Assembly: GCA_963855995.1 (NCBI GenBank) | Contig: OY979716.1 | Span: 86,235,560-86,299,559, forward strand | Origin: Muricea muricata | Taxonomy: Eukaryota > Cnidaria > Anthozoa > Malacalcyonacea > Plexauridae | Direction of reading: 5' to 3' | Length of the DNA stretch: 64,000 bases | Shown here: positions 13,013 to 26,004 of the stretch, one piece after another | Numbering within the stretch: position 1 is the first letter of the stretch | Layout of the letters: the number at the start of each line of letters is the position of its first letter | The notes under the pieces: generated by a model | Told to the model about the DNA's origin: nothing | The model's input: only the letters and a program-made list of their open reading frames with translations | Database searches by the model: none | Translations under genes and position numbers: made by a program

Positions 13013-13869
13013 TTGTGCTGCCAGCAGCTGGGAAATTTGTCTGAGCATGCGCCAGATAAGCCTGCGTGAACGCGTGGAAATTGTGTGATTTACGCGTGAT
13101 ATTTAAAAATCATATAACAAACATGGATCACAAGCATTTTCAGTGGACTAAACGACCTTTTAGCATAATTTTTAAGAGCATGCTAACAAATCAGGTGAGT
13201 AGATATAAACATGAAGGCCAAGTTCCAGCTAAAATCATGTTGGAGCAAAAGGCTGATTTTTTAAACTACTAGTCAACGCTCTCATACTCAAACAACAATA
13301 CAAAAATGTCACTGAAATCAATCGACTAAACGCATTAGTCAATTGAAAAATATCTTTACCATTTGTACGAAAACATTTATACAGTATCAAAGACATCATT
13401 GCACTGACGGCCCACGTGATTGTGGATGTTTTATCACTTTCACGACCATTTCAACAACAACTGTAATTTGAAGTACTTTTCCGGTCGCGAGTTTCACAAC
13501 AAACTATTGGCCACGAGCAGAATTTATAAAACAAAAAAATTGGTTTCTAAAGGAACATAAACATATTGGAAGTAACAGGAAACAAATATCTTTTCGGAGC
13601 AAAAGCTAAATTTTTCAGTATTAAGTCAAACGTAAATTCAACATCGTGCTTAATTCTTGGCGACCCACTCACATGTCAAAGTTTGAAAATTTGCTTCAAC
13701 AGACGATGCCATCACTTCAAAATATGATTAACTGTCAGCTATGTCAGTCCTTTACTGAAATCAATGAAAAATTGTGAACAAAATTATAACTGGCTCGTCA
13801 AAGGAACTAAATTCCGAGCACCTCTGAAATTAATCTGTATTTTGCAAATAATATGCTCATTACATTTTG
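13013..13869. other. No recognisable gene
   Basis: AT-rich spacer between the Harbinger element and a MITE; no supported feature. Confidence 0.5.
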
Positions 13870-14101
13870 TGTTCAGCCGCCAACAATATTTTTGCACAGC
13901 GGTGGCAAATTTCCCAGCTGCTTGTGCTGCCCACATTGTTCATAGTTGTCAACAATATTAAATATTGTTTTGTTGAAGCTGAATCGGGTGTAACAATGTT
14001 GTTCAATGTTATTGACAAATTTGAACAGTGTGGGCAGCACAACATTGTTCAATTCTGTTCTCAACAACGTTGCAGCATATTGATGATTTTTTGCCATGTA
14101 G
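13870..14101. repeat. MITE-like inverted repeat, AACATTGTT family, copy 2
   Basis: The halves are inverted copies: gctgcccacattgttc at about 13,928 faces gaacagtgtgggcagc at about 14,022. The layout and the closing ttttttgccatgtag match the copy at 8223-8464. Non-coding. Confidence 0.55.
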
Positions 14102-16318
14102 TCACCTCATTGAAATTTCAGTACCTTTGGTTGAATTTTTACGAGATCATATTCTGTATGCTGACTTCTTTGTTCCTTTTCTCACTAATAAATACTAGAA
14201 AAAGACAAAGCATTTTGTTTGGAAACTGACTTCAACAAAATTGTCAGGTCAATTTTGCACTATGCTCGGGATATTTTTCCCACATAACAAATAAAATGTT
14301 CTGGCATGTCACACAAAGTAAAAATAATACCCCCACAATTGAAACATTTAAAATCTTGAAGAAACTCATGAGGACAGAACAAACAATGATAGCCTAAACT
14401 GAAAACAACGGTTCTTCAAAATATCTGTATACATACTCATATTTTAAGACGGAATAGCCTCGAGGTAAGTTCATCAGTCAAGTTATCTGACACTAATCCA
14501 CAAAAGGTGAGTTTTCCTAACAACAGTACAGCATCACTTATTCTTAATACTGTAATTTGCTTAAATTTATTGAAAATACTACAAGGACATCAAAACAATA
14601 TTCAGAGATACAAACTACCCCAGATGCAAACAGCATGAGGTTGATTCTGACAACAACCTTGACACGTTAACGTCGTGACAAAGCGACATAGTGTATACTT
14701 CTCTCGGTGGGAGAGTGGCAATTATTATGCACGATTGATACAATTTACTTCCGTTTTAAGCTCGTTTAGCTGTATCGTAGCGAAACGTAACGTATTTCAT
14801 TGTTTCGTGAATAGTCAGACACAATAGAATACGCTATGTTTCGCCATGATGTGGTTGAAGTGGAAAACAGGCTTTATGCCTAATTAGTAATTATATAAGA
14901 TTGGATTACGAATTAATAAAAATACAGGGTTTCTCAACAACAAAAAATGAAACACACATTCAAAGGGCCGTCGTGCATTACAAATTGAATTGAAGCGTTA
15001 TCGAATTCAGCATATGATGCATGACAGGTTGTCGAATTTGTGTTCCGTTTTTTTCAAACACCCTGTATTGTAGAATTATACTAGTACACTGTTGCAAATA
15101 GTATACCACTATCTCGATGCATTCCGTGTTCCATTGATCTATTTGCAAAGTTAATGTACAATGGGCCCTCATTCCCATCTGTCGATCAACGTTGTTGTGA
15201 TAAACTAAAGAGTCATATAGTACAAGTAATTTTTAGGGGCTTAGATGTTTACTTTATTCTCTTTTGTAGAAGCAATGAAAGCCCATTTCTTGACTTTGCG
15301 CCGATGAAAGAATCATGAAGACAGTGGGAACAGGGCAGCGGTTCTGCAGACCGAGCGCTGTCGAAATCGAGTAGCTGAATTAAGATTTATTTACAACATT
15401 CAAATTTTTCTAGTCCCTAAATAAATATTGAAGTTAGACTACCTGCACTGCAAGGTAACGTTTTTAGCCCTAGATTTTTAAACAACGTTTTTGCCTTTTC
15501 TGTTGTTTTTATGCCCCCTTCATATACACGAGCAACATTTTCCTGCCGACAGCTATGCAATCGTATAAAAATTGTTGCATTGCCATTGCAAGACAGAAGT
15601 ATTGCATGTATCAAACAATCTCGCAAGTTGTTAAAAGATTTGAAGGCGTGGTCGAGCAAATTAAAGTTTCTGCTTGACAATTTCTTTATTGGCCAATAAA
15701 ATTAAAGCCTTATGGTGTTATGACGACATTAAACCCGCAGGTTTCTTCTATGTTTGCATGCAATACAATATTAGAGCAAAAGTGATTGGCGTCCGCATTG
15801 CACGCACAATTGCATGTGTAGCCAACTTCATGCAACGATGGTTTTAAATCAGATACAGTCGCCAGAAAAAAATTAAACAGGTTCAGAATTGGCTTCCAAT
15901 ACCTCTACTGCTACCTTAATCTATCTTTCAGCCAATCAGATATGCCAGACCGTTCCTGATTGACCAATCAAGTTGTTTTAAAAACAGGAAAAGGTAGCGG
16001 TAGTGATAGAGGATGTCAAATCAGAACCTCTCTATTGTCTGTGTACCTGCAACTTTAGAAAAATATCTTCAATTAGCTTCAGCTTGATCAGGTCGTAAAG
16101 AAAAGGCTGAAAAACGTTACGGTGCGCTGAAGAAAAAAAGGAATAGAAATGGCCCGCGCTATGCCCTGCAGTAATTTGTTTAAAACTGTTGCAGTCACCC
16201 AACCATTAAGTTTATGTCTTTGTCATGTGTGTGTGTTTTTGTGTGAGAAGTGACTTTTCTTTGTTGTTGTGCTGTAATCAAGCATGTGGAAGTAATTGAC
16301 CTCCTCGGGACTGCTCCA
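14102..16318. other. Spacer with one short MITE
   Basis: No gene is recognisable. It contains the 141-bp MITE at 14925-15065, listed separately. The open frames near 15,417-15,699 on both strands have no family resemblance. Confidence 0.5.
14925..15065. repeat. Short MITE with CAGGGTG-type ends, TA target
   Basis: The ends CAGGGTTTCTCAACAA and its reverse (ttttttcaaacaccctg) are flanked by TA on each side, the Tc1/mariner-type target. The end motif matches the larger foldback at 20140-20905. 141 bp, non-coding. Confidence 0.6.
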
Positions 16319-16322
16319 TTAA

Positions 16323-19229
16323 CACTTTTACCGCCAAAGACGGAAAATTCCGTTTTTTTGCGTTGTGCTCTTGACCGCCAAAGATGGAAAATTCCGTTTT
16401 TACCCTATTGCATCATAGTTTTGTCAAATTGTGTCCTGGCTATCCCCTGCATGGTTATTTAATTGTCCAAGACGACCAGAAACGTGCGTCAATTTCTTTC
16501 TTCAACTGGCTGTGACGTTTGTTTGTCCAAGATGGCGGACCATATTCGAACTGGGAGATATTCAGCGAGTGAAGTTGTGGATATTTTTGCAGATTCCGAT
16601 TCGGAAAATGACTATTTCCAATTAAATTTATCTGATAGTGATTTAGAAAGCTCTGGCAGCTCAGAACACAATGATTTTGAGTCACAAGGAGCTTCAAGGG
16701 ATGACTCAAACAATGAGAAATCTGCTGAAGTTTATTCTGATATTGATATGCTGTCTGCAGACAAAGTATGTATTCTTTCCTCTGCTTTTATACTAGTGTT
16801 GTGATTTCCTAATATTAGAAAGGCATATGGCCACAATATCTTATTTTGAAACGCTGTTCGTATATAGTATTTGAATAATATTTTGTTGAAGACTCGAAGT
16901 GGATTTATAAGAACACTGTTTCAAAATTGCTACATTATGTCTGACCAAAATGTTCTAATAATACAATTTAGACTAATTCAAATGATGATCTACATTGTGA
17001 ATCTTCAACCACACCAGCAAACCATACTGCTGAGAATAGTACAGTATTGGATACAGTCGGGAACAATGGGGCAAAAAGACCGAGGGCTGGTGGACGTGGT
17101 GGTAATTATAGTGCAACAAGAGGTAGAGGCAATTCCAGGTCAAAACAGGGCAGACAAGGGTCAGTGAGAGGCAGCAGTGGAAATCGTCGTTCAACCAGAG
17201 GTACAGGTGTTAATCGTGGGTCAACAAGGAGTAGGGGCAGCAACCATGGCTTGGGAAGAAGCAGGAAGAAAACAGCACTAAGTGAGAAAGAGATCCTCAA
17301 TATAGATGCTACCAATGGTTGGAAGATTTCTGATTGGGCACCTAAAAACATTCCATTCACTGGCAAACCTGGCCCTTGTGCAGCAGCTGCCCAATTGGCT
17401 GATGATGATCCACAAAAATTTTTTCAGCTTTTTATGAATGATGAAATTTTGAAACATTTGATAGAACAGACTAATTTATATGCCAAGCAGTCTATTGATA
17501 GTCAAACAACCAAGGGAAAGCAGTTGCCACATTCACGATCAAAAGCTTGGAAGCCGGTGAATAATTATGAAATGAAAAAATTCCTTGGTTTGATGTTTCT
17601 AAGTGGCATCATTCGTAAACTTACCCTTGAAGACTACTGGTCAACAGACAGTGTGATAGAAACGCCAATATTTGGAAAAGTAATGTCAAGAAATAGATTT
17701 GAAATTATTCTAAGCTATCTACATTTCAATGACAATGAGAAACGTTCACGAATGTGTGATGATCGTCTGTACAAAGTTCGTCCTATAATTGATCATTTTG
17801 TTGCAAAATTTCGAGAAATGTACAATCCACACGAAAATATATCTATTGATGAGGGAATGTTATCTTGGCGGGGACGACTGGGATTTCGGGTGTATAATCC
17901 CAAAAAGCCAGTGAAATATGGGGTTAAATCGTATATTCTCACTGATTCAGTCAACAGCTATTGCTGGAATCTAAAGCCCTATTGTGGTGTGGGAAACACC
18001 TTGAAGGATACTGTGCTTGAACTTCTTAACAGTCTCATCAACAAAGGTTTCAAGCTTTTTATGGATAACTTCTATAACTCTTTTGGATTATGTGAAAGGC
18101 TTTTACAATTAGGAACTCATACATGTGGAACACTTAGAGTGGACAGGGGTGAACCAAAGGCTATCTCAAAAGTAACCACAAGTAATATGGAAGTTGGTGA
18201 TGTTGTAGTTCGTCACAAGAATGACATCATGTGCCTTGCATGGCAGGACAAGCGTATTGTTCGAATGATTAGCACCATTGGTGATGATAAAGCGATTGAC
18301 ATAACAGTGCGAAAGCGAGGGCACCCTGATGGAGTGCCAAAAAAAAAGCCCCACTGTATTGTGCTGTATAATGCCAGTATGGACGGTGTGGACAAACTTG
18401 ATCAGTGTGTGAAGTACTATCCATTTACTAGAAAATCTGTGAAATGGACAAAAAAGTTCACATTCTACCTATTCCAGATTGCCATGTATAATTCATTTGT
18501 CATTTACAAGGAGCAAGTTGCCCAAAGGAAATGCAAGTCTTTGTATGAGTATATTCTTGCAATCATTGGATGCTATATTTCGTCAGTGGAAGATACTGAT
18601 AGTGATAGTCATTCTGATGATGACAGCCAAAGACCCTCCTCGACACTAGGTGCCACCCCACGAGCAGCATCACATGACCCCCCTACCAGACTAGATGGAA
18701 GAATGAGGAACCACACTTTACAGCCAATTGCAGCAAGTGCCAAGAAGAAATGTCCTTCTCGAAAGTGTCGTGTTTGTGTGAGGCATGGTGAAAGGAAAGA
18801 GACATGATATATCTGTAGTGCCTGTCGTGTTCCCCTTCACAAGGGTGATTGTTTCACCCGATATCACACAACTGAAAAATATTAGACACAAACTTAGGTT
18901 TGTATTGACATTTTAAAATGTGTTCCCAAAATAACTCTAGGAATGAGCTGTTCAAACTTATGTAGCTAAAGTCAGAAGTCTATGTTTAAAAAACTTTGCC
19001 TTTAACAAACCCAACTTCTTGAAATGCTTTTTTTGTAATGTACAATTACCCAAAACACTAAGTGTTTGGTACCATTAGAAAGCTGAGATAACAAGTTTTT
19101 TGATGGTATGCATTTCTTGCTACAAAAGTAAACATGCTTCAGTTTACATGCTCTCCAGTATTGGTGAAATTCACCAAAATGCCTGGCGATCAGGGTATTA
19201 ATCTGTCCGAACAACTGGCGGTCAAAGTG
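16323..19229. mobile_element. piggyBac DNA transposon, nearly complete
   Basis: Terminal inverted repeats are CACTTTTACCGCCA at the left and CACTTTGACCGCCA (read inward) at the right, each bordered by TTAA (16319-16322 and 19230-19233). A second internal copy of the ccgccaaaga(t/c)ggaaaattcc motif follows the left end. The single gene inside is a two-exon piggyBac transposase lacking only its last 25 codons. Confidence 0.9.
16532..18807 (+). CDS. piggyBac transposase, truncated at the C-terminal zinc finger
   Basis: Exon 1 is 16532-16765 and exon 2 is 16972-18807, joined in phase across a GT-AG intron (AAA|GTATGT, TTTAG|ACT); 689 residues. Exon 1 is acidic. Exon 2 begins with an Arg/Gly-rich stretch of about 80 residues, then the DDE_Tnp_1_7 core. 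The three catalytic aspartates are in SIDEGMLSW, LFMDNFYNS and ASMDGVDKLD. The C-terminal cross-brace zinc finger starts as CPSRKCRVCVRHG but stops at TGA 18805-18807. In the same frame the finger continues for 25 more codons (C-x2-C and H-x-C ligands) to TAG at 18883-18885, so TGA probably replaced CGA. In known family members this finger binds the element ends, so loss should impair activity. Confidence 0.9.
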
Positions 19230-19233
19230 TTAA

Positions 19234-20139
19234 CTTTTTGGTGTTCGCACACGGTCACATGACTGTTCCAAACTGTTTTGTCTGACCTTACTTTCGATTA
19301 GGGGAAGCTAGAACAGCCATGTGAGTAATGTGACCGCGTTTGGGTAAATTCAGCTCGTGTTGTGAAAACTGCATCGGAGTACTCCAAACAGTAAATGGGG
19401 CAACCCCATCATCAGGTCATTTCTATTCTAGTGACCATGGAGTGACCACTGAAAGTTAGATATTTCCGATCAAGAGAAAAGCAAATTTCAGCAAATATAA
19501 GCTATTGCACACGTGTATTTGGATATATTGTGTAAGCAAATTCATATACATTAGTACCTGCGTACATATGATCATGCACATGTTTGTTAGCTTTTACTGC
19601 TATTGCATGAATTTGCTTCCTTTACCCGCAAAAACAAAAGAATATACACTTGTACACTATCGTCACCAGGGGGAGGCGAGAAACTAGAGGATTGGCACGA
19701 GTCTCTCCCTCACCTACCCCAAATTTTGTTTTTGAAATTTCTCTAAACCTAGCAAGGAATGTGTGAGAGGGTTCATTTGGTTACATGATATGGTAATTGA
19801 TCTGAAAACATGAAACAAAATTGCCATGGTTATACATTAATATTTTCCTCTTGAAACACAAATTTCAACCACTCCCCAAATTTTTAGTTTTCAAAATTTT
19901 CAGGGAAGCATGCCATCGACCTCCTTCATCTACAAGTCTCAGTATATGCACCTCGCTTTTGGACAGTGGCCACACCACTGCGCTGGTGAACCAAAATATT
20001 TAAAAAATTTATTATTTGGTGAAAATGGTGCGCATAAAACAAACCTGCTTATACCAAATAAACATTCACGAGTGATTCCACAAGTAGCTTTCGTGTGCGG
20101 CTGGCTAGATTGTAGTTGGAATGCTGAAAGATGTATATA
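19234..20139. other. No recognisable gene
   Basis: Intergenic sequence between piggyBac and the next foldback element; nothing supportable. Confidence 0.5.
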
Positions 20140-20905
20140 CAGGGTGTATAAAAAAAACGGAGTCCATGTTTTGTGTTTAATTATTTCTAAATTACTGAAG
20201 CTTATAGAACAATTTTGGACTTGTTTTAAACCACGTTCTTTTCTCTTTTGTTCTTTTCGCTTTCATTTAGTAAAAGCTATCGATTTAAGATGCCCTCCAA
20301 TTATGCAAATTCACTGTCTTTCACGGGCGCCAGTTAAATTTTTAATTTTTTCACTTATTACATAAGTGGTATTTCTGTTAAACTTAATAAAACTTGTTAT
20401 AAAGCTTTACAGAAGATAACGGACCGTTAAAGTGCACTACGAACGGATAGTTCAAGCTTGTATCGACTTCATGAATATCAACATTATGCAATTTCGACAA
20501 CATTGTGCACGCGCGGATAAACAAAACGCTAATTTCGATCATTATTTTGGCATAAATCTAAGGTTTTTGTTGATGTAAACGGTCCGTTATCTTCTGTAAA
20601 GCTTTATAACAAGTTTTATTAAGTTTAACAGAAATACCATTTATGTAATAAGCGAAAAAATTAAAAATTTAACTGGTGACCATGAAAGACATAGTGAATT
20701 TGCATAATTGGAGGGCATCTCAAATCGATAGCTTTTACTAAATTTGTCATAGCACGTACGTTACGCGGAGTAACAATACGAATTACGGCTTGTTCGAAAG
20801 AGAAAAGAATGTGGTTTGAAACAAGTCCAAAATTGTTTTATAAGCTTCAGTAATTTAGAAATAATTAGACACAAAACATGGACTCCGTTTTTTTTATACA
20901 CCCTG
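20140..20905. repeat. Foldback element with CAGGGTGT ends, TA target
   Basis: Inverted arms of roughly 300 bp (from 20140 and back from 20905) flank an unrelated spacer of about 150 bp. The ends read CAGGGTGTATAAAAAAAACG and are bordered by TA. No transposase is encoded. The ends suggest a Tc1/mariner-type non-autonomous family, shared with 14925-15065. Confidence 0.7.
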
Positions 20906-21439
20906 TAGAGTACGTTATTCATCGAATAAAAGGTTGTAATTATGAATATTTGCATCAAAAATGTCCCTTGGATTTAAATCTTTACAGACTCTGGAAAATA
21001 TTTCCAGGCCCAAGCCAACTCTTTGGTAAATAGACGGTGTGTATAAAAAACCGACACATGAAAGTGGAGCGTTAACTTCGTATGTTTGAAGTTAGATGCG
21101 TTAAAAGGAAATGGCAATATTTTTTTTATTTCCTTATTACAAAGAATTCTTTTTAGTAGCATGCTTAGTTTTTAAAATATTAAAGGAGGAAGACATGAGA
21201 AAGACACCACCATTTGCCAACTTGTGTTATAATTAGTACTGTGAAGTCTGCATAAAACTCGCTGTCAACTACCTAAATTGTTTTTCACAGACACTTTAGA
21301 GTGTCATGGTTTAGGCTATTCAAATTCTAACGATTCAATAGCAAGCACAATTTGTAGCAAACCCTAGGGTTAGTGCTAAATTTTGCTCATGAATTACTTG
21401 ATGATTTTTACAAATTCTTTTAAAATATCGTTTACAGAA

Positions 21440-21745
21440 GCTACAACGCAGTTAAATTGCATGTCTCCTCAGGTCAGTGAGGAAAAAAGTTCTTCAAAAG
21501 AAGACGAAGAGAGTGGTAGCGATGAGGAGCAGTCATCTTCTTCCGGAAAGAGAAAAATAGTCAAAGTCTGTCCACTCTCCTGGAGGAATGAAAGGTTTCT
21601 GAGTTGGCTACGATCATTGGATCGGAAATTTCAAAGGAAAATATCTGAGCGAGCAAGATCCATGATAATCAACAGGAGAGTCAGAGATACCGTCGTGAAG
21701 CCAGCCCCAGCCGATATTCCTGGTTGGATGGTTACGGACAACTGA
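21440..21745 (+). CDS. Orphan C-terminal exon, unknown protein
   Basis: An open frame preceded by an acceptor-like TTTACAG near 21,437 and ending at TGA 21745. It encodes a Ser/Glu-rich acidic stretch, then a conserved-looking basic block (VCPLSWRNERF, SLDRKFQRKISERARSM) and a short tail with PAPADIPGWMV. I recall similar terminal blocks in uncharacterised cnidarian proteins, but I cannot name the family. No upstream exon of the same gene is evident within several kilobases. It may be the end of a dead element. Confidence 0.35.
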   Translation, partial: ATTQLNCMSPQVSEEKSSSKEDEESGSDEEQSSSSGKRKIVKVCPLSWRNERFLSWLRSLDRKFQRKISERARSMIINRRVRDTVVKPAPADIPGWMVTDN

Positions 21746-21805
21746 AGAACGTTTATGTGTATAGTCTTGGCGTTCGCATGAAATGTTTTGGTTGTCATAA
21801 GCCTG

Positions 21806-22039
21806 CAGCACACGAGAGCTATCAGCTGAGCCGATAGCTCACCCTGTGTGGGTGGATTTTACTGAGTTTTATGCATCCTGCAACCTTTGTTCACATATCA
21901 AACATGTTTAATGTTTAATATACAAGCAAATGTTGCATGAGGCATAAAATCCAGGAAAAACCACCCACACACAGTGAACTATCGGCTGAGCTAGTAGGCA
22001 TGAGTAACTTTTGCTCAGCCGATATCTCTTGTGTGCGGT
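21806..22039. repeat. MITE-like inverted repeat
   Basis: The left half (gcacacgagagctatc ... gtgtgggtgg) and right half (ccacccacac ... gatatctcttgtgtgc) are inverted copies of about 100 bp each, both containing agctgagccgatag-like blocks. Non-coding; family unknown. Confidence 0.6.
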
Positions 22040-23439
22040 TATTTTGATAGACATCGGTCACAACTAGTCAGCCTAACCCCTAACCACACTGTTACTGGTA
22101 ATTTGCATTTAACTAAATGTTACTTGTTACTTGCTACTTATGCTGCAAAATTTCATTTAGATAACCTGTAGGAAAGTCCATGCACAACTGCAACTTAATT
22201 ACCTCCACGGTATATTTAACGAGCAATATTGATAATATATTTTGAGCATAATATTTGACAAGCAAAAAACTATATACTAGATATTAAAAAACGTCATAAT
22301 TATCCAATATTATGCATTGCAGAATTGCTCAAAACACCCGTACCCGATAAACGATAATAAATGTTTTGCAGCACATTAACTTGTAGGGTTTTTGTTGTTT
22401 GCTGTGATGAGTATTGTGCAATATATTTTGAGTCATTTTTTGTTTGTTCCCCTTTGTTCATTCTCCTTTATTCAATTTATCTCTACCGTAAATTTGTGCC
22501 AAAATAAAACTGAAACAGATGAACATTTCCGCAAGCTGCTTGAAATTGAAAAGTAAAAAAGCATACGATTGTCAAAACTGAAATGCAAAATTGATTAAAA
22601 ACATGGCAGAAAATTCGCAGTATGGCAAGTACCAGAGAAGCCTAATTTTGAAACTATGCGAATATTTTGCAGATATAATATTTGCAATAAATTTGCACCA
22701 TGATCAAATCTGAAAAAAGGCCAACAAATTTGCAACACATTGGCAACCGGTGGCTTCATGGCATCTGCAATCCAGCAATGGATGCAAAGATGGCAAAGAC
22801 GTGCGATTGTGGCAATCAACAACATCTTTGCACATACATTTGCAGCATAGGGAAATTTGATTTTTCATCCCATGAAGAACACTCTCAAAAAACGCCATAT
22901 TTTTATCTATTAAAGTCTGTCATGTGTGTATCTTTCTTTTGTATCTCTGTTGCCGGTTTAACCACTATAATGATATACTTTAACCACTAACTTTATTCAG
23001 GTTCGCTAAACCTTAAAATCTACTCTCCGTCCTTAAATGTGCTTTTTCTTATCATGTGACCAAACCTATACTAACCAATCAGGAACTAGATACAACATCC
23101 CTTCCTTGAACATAGTTAAATTAATATGAAAAGTCTTTATGTAGTCCTTTACAGAGTCTTTGCTCTATATCATTAACTTTTAAACTATTGCTTAAGTCTA
23201 GGGTAACGTTCTATATCAATATCAATAGTTTCTATGATTAATTAGGCTATGTAAATGTCAACTCTATATTTATATTTACCATATCTACAGTTCAAAATCT
23301 GAAATAGTCTGGTGGATTTCTTTTTCTTTCTGATCTTCGTAGAGGGTTTTCGTCCACCGTTTTCGGATGGGTTTCCGGTTGAACTATGTCAGTGTTGTCT
23401 TCTCAAGGTGTTGTTTCTTCGTCTGTTTTAGTATCACTA
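22040..23439. other. No recognisable gene
   Basis: AT-rich, with only short open frames that show no family resemblance. Confidence 0.5.
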
Positions 23440-24870
23440 TGTATTTGTTCTTCACATCCGGGTTTTTTCAATATAGCTTGACATGCGATGAGTTTCTTTT
23501 AATGTGCGTGCGCTGTCCACAATAATTTTTGCCAGGATTGTAGGAATTTTGGTCTTGATGTTCATTAGCAAAAATGAAGGTGTTTTTCCAGTCATCCGGT
23601 GAGGTGTGTTGCGGTCGTTGAGTAACATGATTGGAATAGTGAGTTTTCAATCTTTCCCTTCGGCCTGCGCAGTAAGTATGTGTTTCTCGAGCACTTGATT
23701 AAATCGTTCAACTTGCCCGTTGGCCTGCAGCCAGTATTCAGTTACTGTCTTGTGTTGTATTTCCCAGGAAGCTAGTGTGTCCTTGAATTCAGCAGAGACA
23801 AAATAGGACGCATTATCAGACTTTACTTTGTCAGGAAAACCGTGGGTCGCATATACCGATAATAACCAGTTGAGGATGTTCTTAGATGTGACAGATTGTA
23901 AGATCTTGGTTTCTGGCCAGCGTGAATAATAGTCCGTAAGAACAACTTGTTCGCCTGTTGGAAACAGGCCACATACATCTATGGCTAGTTTTGACTATGG
24001 TTGCTTGGGAAGTGTGGTTGGTTTAACTGGTTCTGGTCGTGGACTGTGACCAACAAGGTGACATGGATAACAACCTCGAATCCTTTCTTCTACCTGCTTG
24101 TCTATCTCTGGCCACCAAAGTTTGGAACGGAGACGTTGTTTACATCTGACCATTCCCGCGTGATCTTCATGTGCCAGATTTATGGCTTGTTGTCTAAGTT
24201 TGCAATGTTGTTTGTAATGCAGAGCTCGTGAGAGATGAGTCAATATGATCTTGGTAATTGGTGCAGTTTGTTGTTTTGCAGACACTGCTTCACATTCTGG
24301 AGTTCAGGATCTTCCAACGTTGCCTTGCAGATTTCTTCCAGTTGCATGGCTCTCAGGGTCTGCATTCTTGTTATGTGATGCACATATTGATCTGTACAAG
24401 CTTCCATGTTACTTCTGCGATCTCCTGGTTGGGCATCCTTTGGCAGTTGAGACAAAGGATCTGCTAAGTTGGAAGTACCGGGCTGATAGACGACATTAAA
24501 GTCGTACTCTTGTAGTCGAATTCTCCATCTTTCGAGTCTGGCTGAAGTGGGTTTGCTTTGGGGTTTTGTCTTCTATATGTGCTCTAATGGTCGATGATCT
24601 GTCTCTAATTCTAAACCACGGCCATACAGGTACATATGGAAATGTTCGCATTCGTATACGATAGCTAAGGCCTCCTTTTCAATATGACCATACTTTTGCT
24701 TGACTTCGGTGAGCGATCTGCTTCCATATGCGATCGGTCGATAGCTATCATCTGCCTGTTGCTGGAGGAGGACCGCACCGACAGCCCACGGCGATGCATC
24801 TACAACGACCTTGGTTTCCGCAGTGAGACTGTAATTTGCTAGTACTGGTGCAGTTGCGATGGCATCTTTG
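23440..24870 (-). pseudogene. Gypsy-type RNase H and integrase fragment
   Basis: Read on minus from about 24,870. The RNase H part has VVVDASPWAVGAVLLQQQ, YGSRSLTEVKQKYGHIEKE, LETDHRPLEHI and the tail VVYQPGTSNLADPLSQLP. Next comes the integrase zinc-binding H2C2 region (HEDHAGMVRCKQRLRSKLWW ... CYPC). The integrase core follows, with acids visible in LAIDVCGLFP, VKSDNASYF and the E of GQVERFNQ. In-frame stops follow LEHI and TTLPKQP. The reverse transcriptase is missing; homology ends abruptly at about 24,870 on an FKDAIATAPVLANYS-type stretch. No LTRs were seen. Confidence 0.85.
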
Positions 24871-25990
24871 AAACAGTATCATCCCTTTTATCAAATGCAA
24901 AGAAAAGTCTCGACCAACTGCAAAAAATGTTTCCAGCTCCTGAATCAAGTGAAGACAATGAATTTATTCCTAAGTAGAGATCCTAGAAGTAGAAGGAAAA
25001 TTCTTACCGATCAAGACAGGGAATTTATGGTCAATTTAGGCCCATTTCAACCAAAACTCAGTTCTTATCCTCAAAATAACTAACTCAAAATACTTTTGTA
25101 AATATTTTGAAAATATTGACTTATCTGCTGTGCATTAGTTATTCAGGCAAAGTATTTTTTGCAAGCTATACTTTGCAATTTTTGACATTTGTTATAGCAG
25201 AAGCATCTTTGGTGTTGACTGTAGTTATTTATATTATTACTACATTATACATTACAGTACATATATTTTGTTTTTAGTAGTACATTGAATGCATGTGCAG
25301 GAATTAAAAGCAACCGTGTTACTGTTTATACCATTAATTCGTAGTGACATTTAGTTTGCAGAATTGCAGTCTCCAAGTCGGTCCTTCGTCGAAAAATTTG
25401 TACCTGCAGATAATACACCCTCCCCCTAAAAAAACTTGTATTTGCACCCCTGATTGCATGCATCAAATATTTAAAGCGACAGAAGGCGAGGAGATGGCCA
25501 TTAGGCCATCGACACAGCCTTCACTTGCTAGGCCAGCATTTCGTATGTAAAAGGCAAGAATATGTTTTGTGTATCTTTTGAGAATGATTTGAGAATTGAC
25601 ATAAAGGATGGAGTGGTTATTTATAAGCTTGTATTGAGAACACATGAAAATTTATCGAGAATTATGCATCTTAGGTCTAAACGAAACATCGTAAAAATAG
25701 AACATGTGTCTTTTAACCATAGTTATTTATATGCGACAGCAAACAGTACGCGCATACCACAATTAAAGCAACAGAGTGGACGAGTTCCCAGTTCTTTTAT
25801 TAAGTACAAATTTTACAATCTGATTTCTAATTCAATGTCAATGAAATATAATCATAGACCCTTCACAAGATGCAGAAAGTTTGTTTTTCAGCAACAAATA
25901 AAAGGATGGCAAAATTAGAAGCCTGAATATTTCATTTCATTTGGGCTTTGCAAATCTGCAAATTAATGCACAGACCTGATGAATTTGCAA
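24871..25990. other. No recognised gene; one long open frame
   Basis: An open frame on plus at 25,562-25,918 is Lys/Arg/Ser-rich and shows no domain that I recognise. It ends shortly before the Helitron-like block and might be an unrecognised 5' part of that gene. The rest is AT-rich. Confidence 0.35.
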
Positions 25991-26004
25991 GTATTAAATG
26001 TAAT

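Noticed and set aside
13873-14229. Overlapping open frames on both strands
   Set aside because: They are produced by the palindromic MITE at 13,870-14,101.
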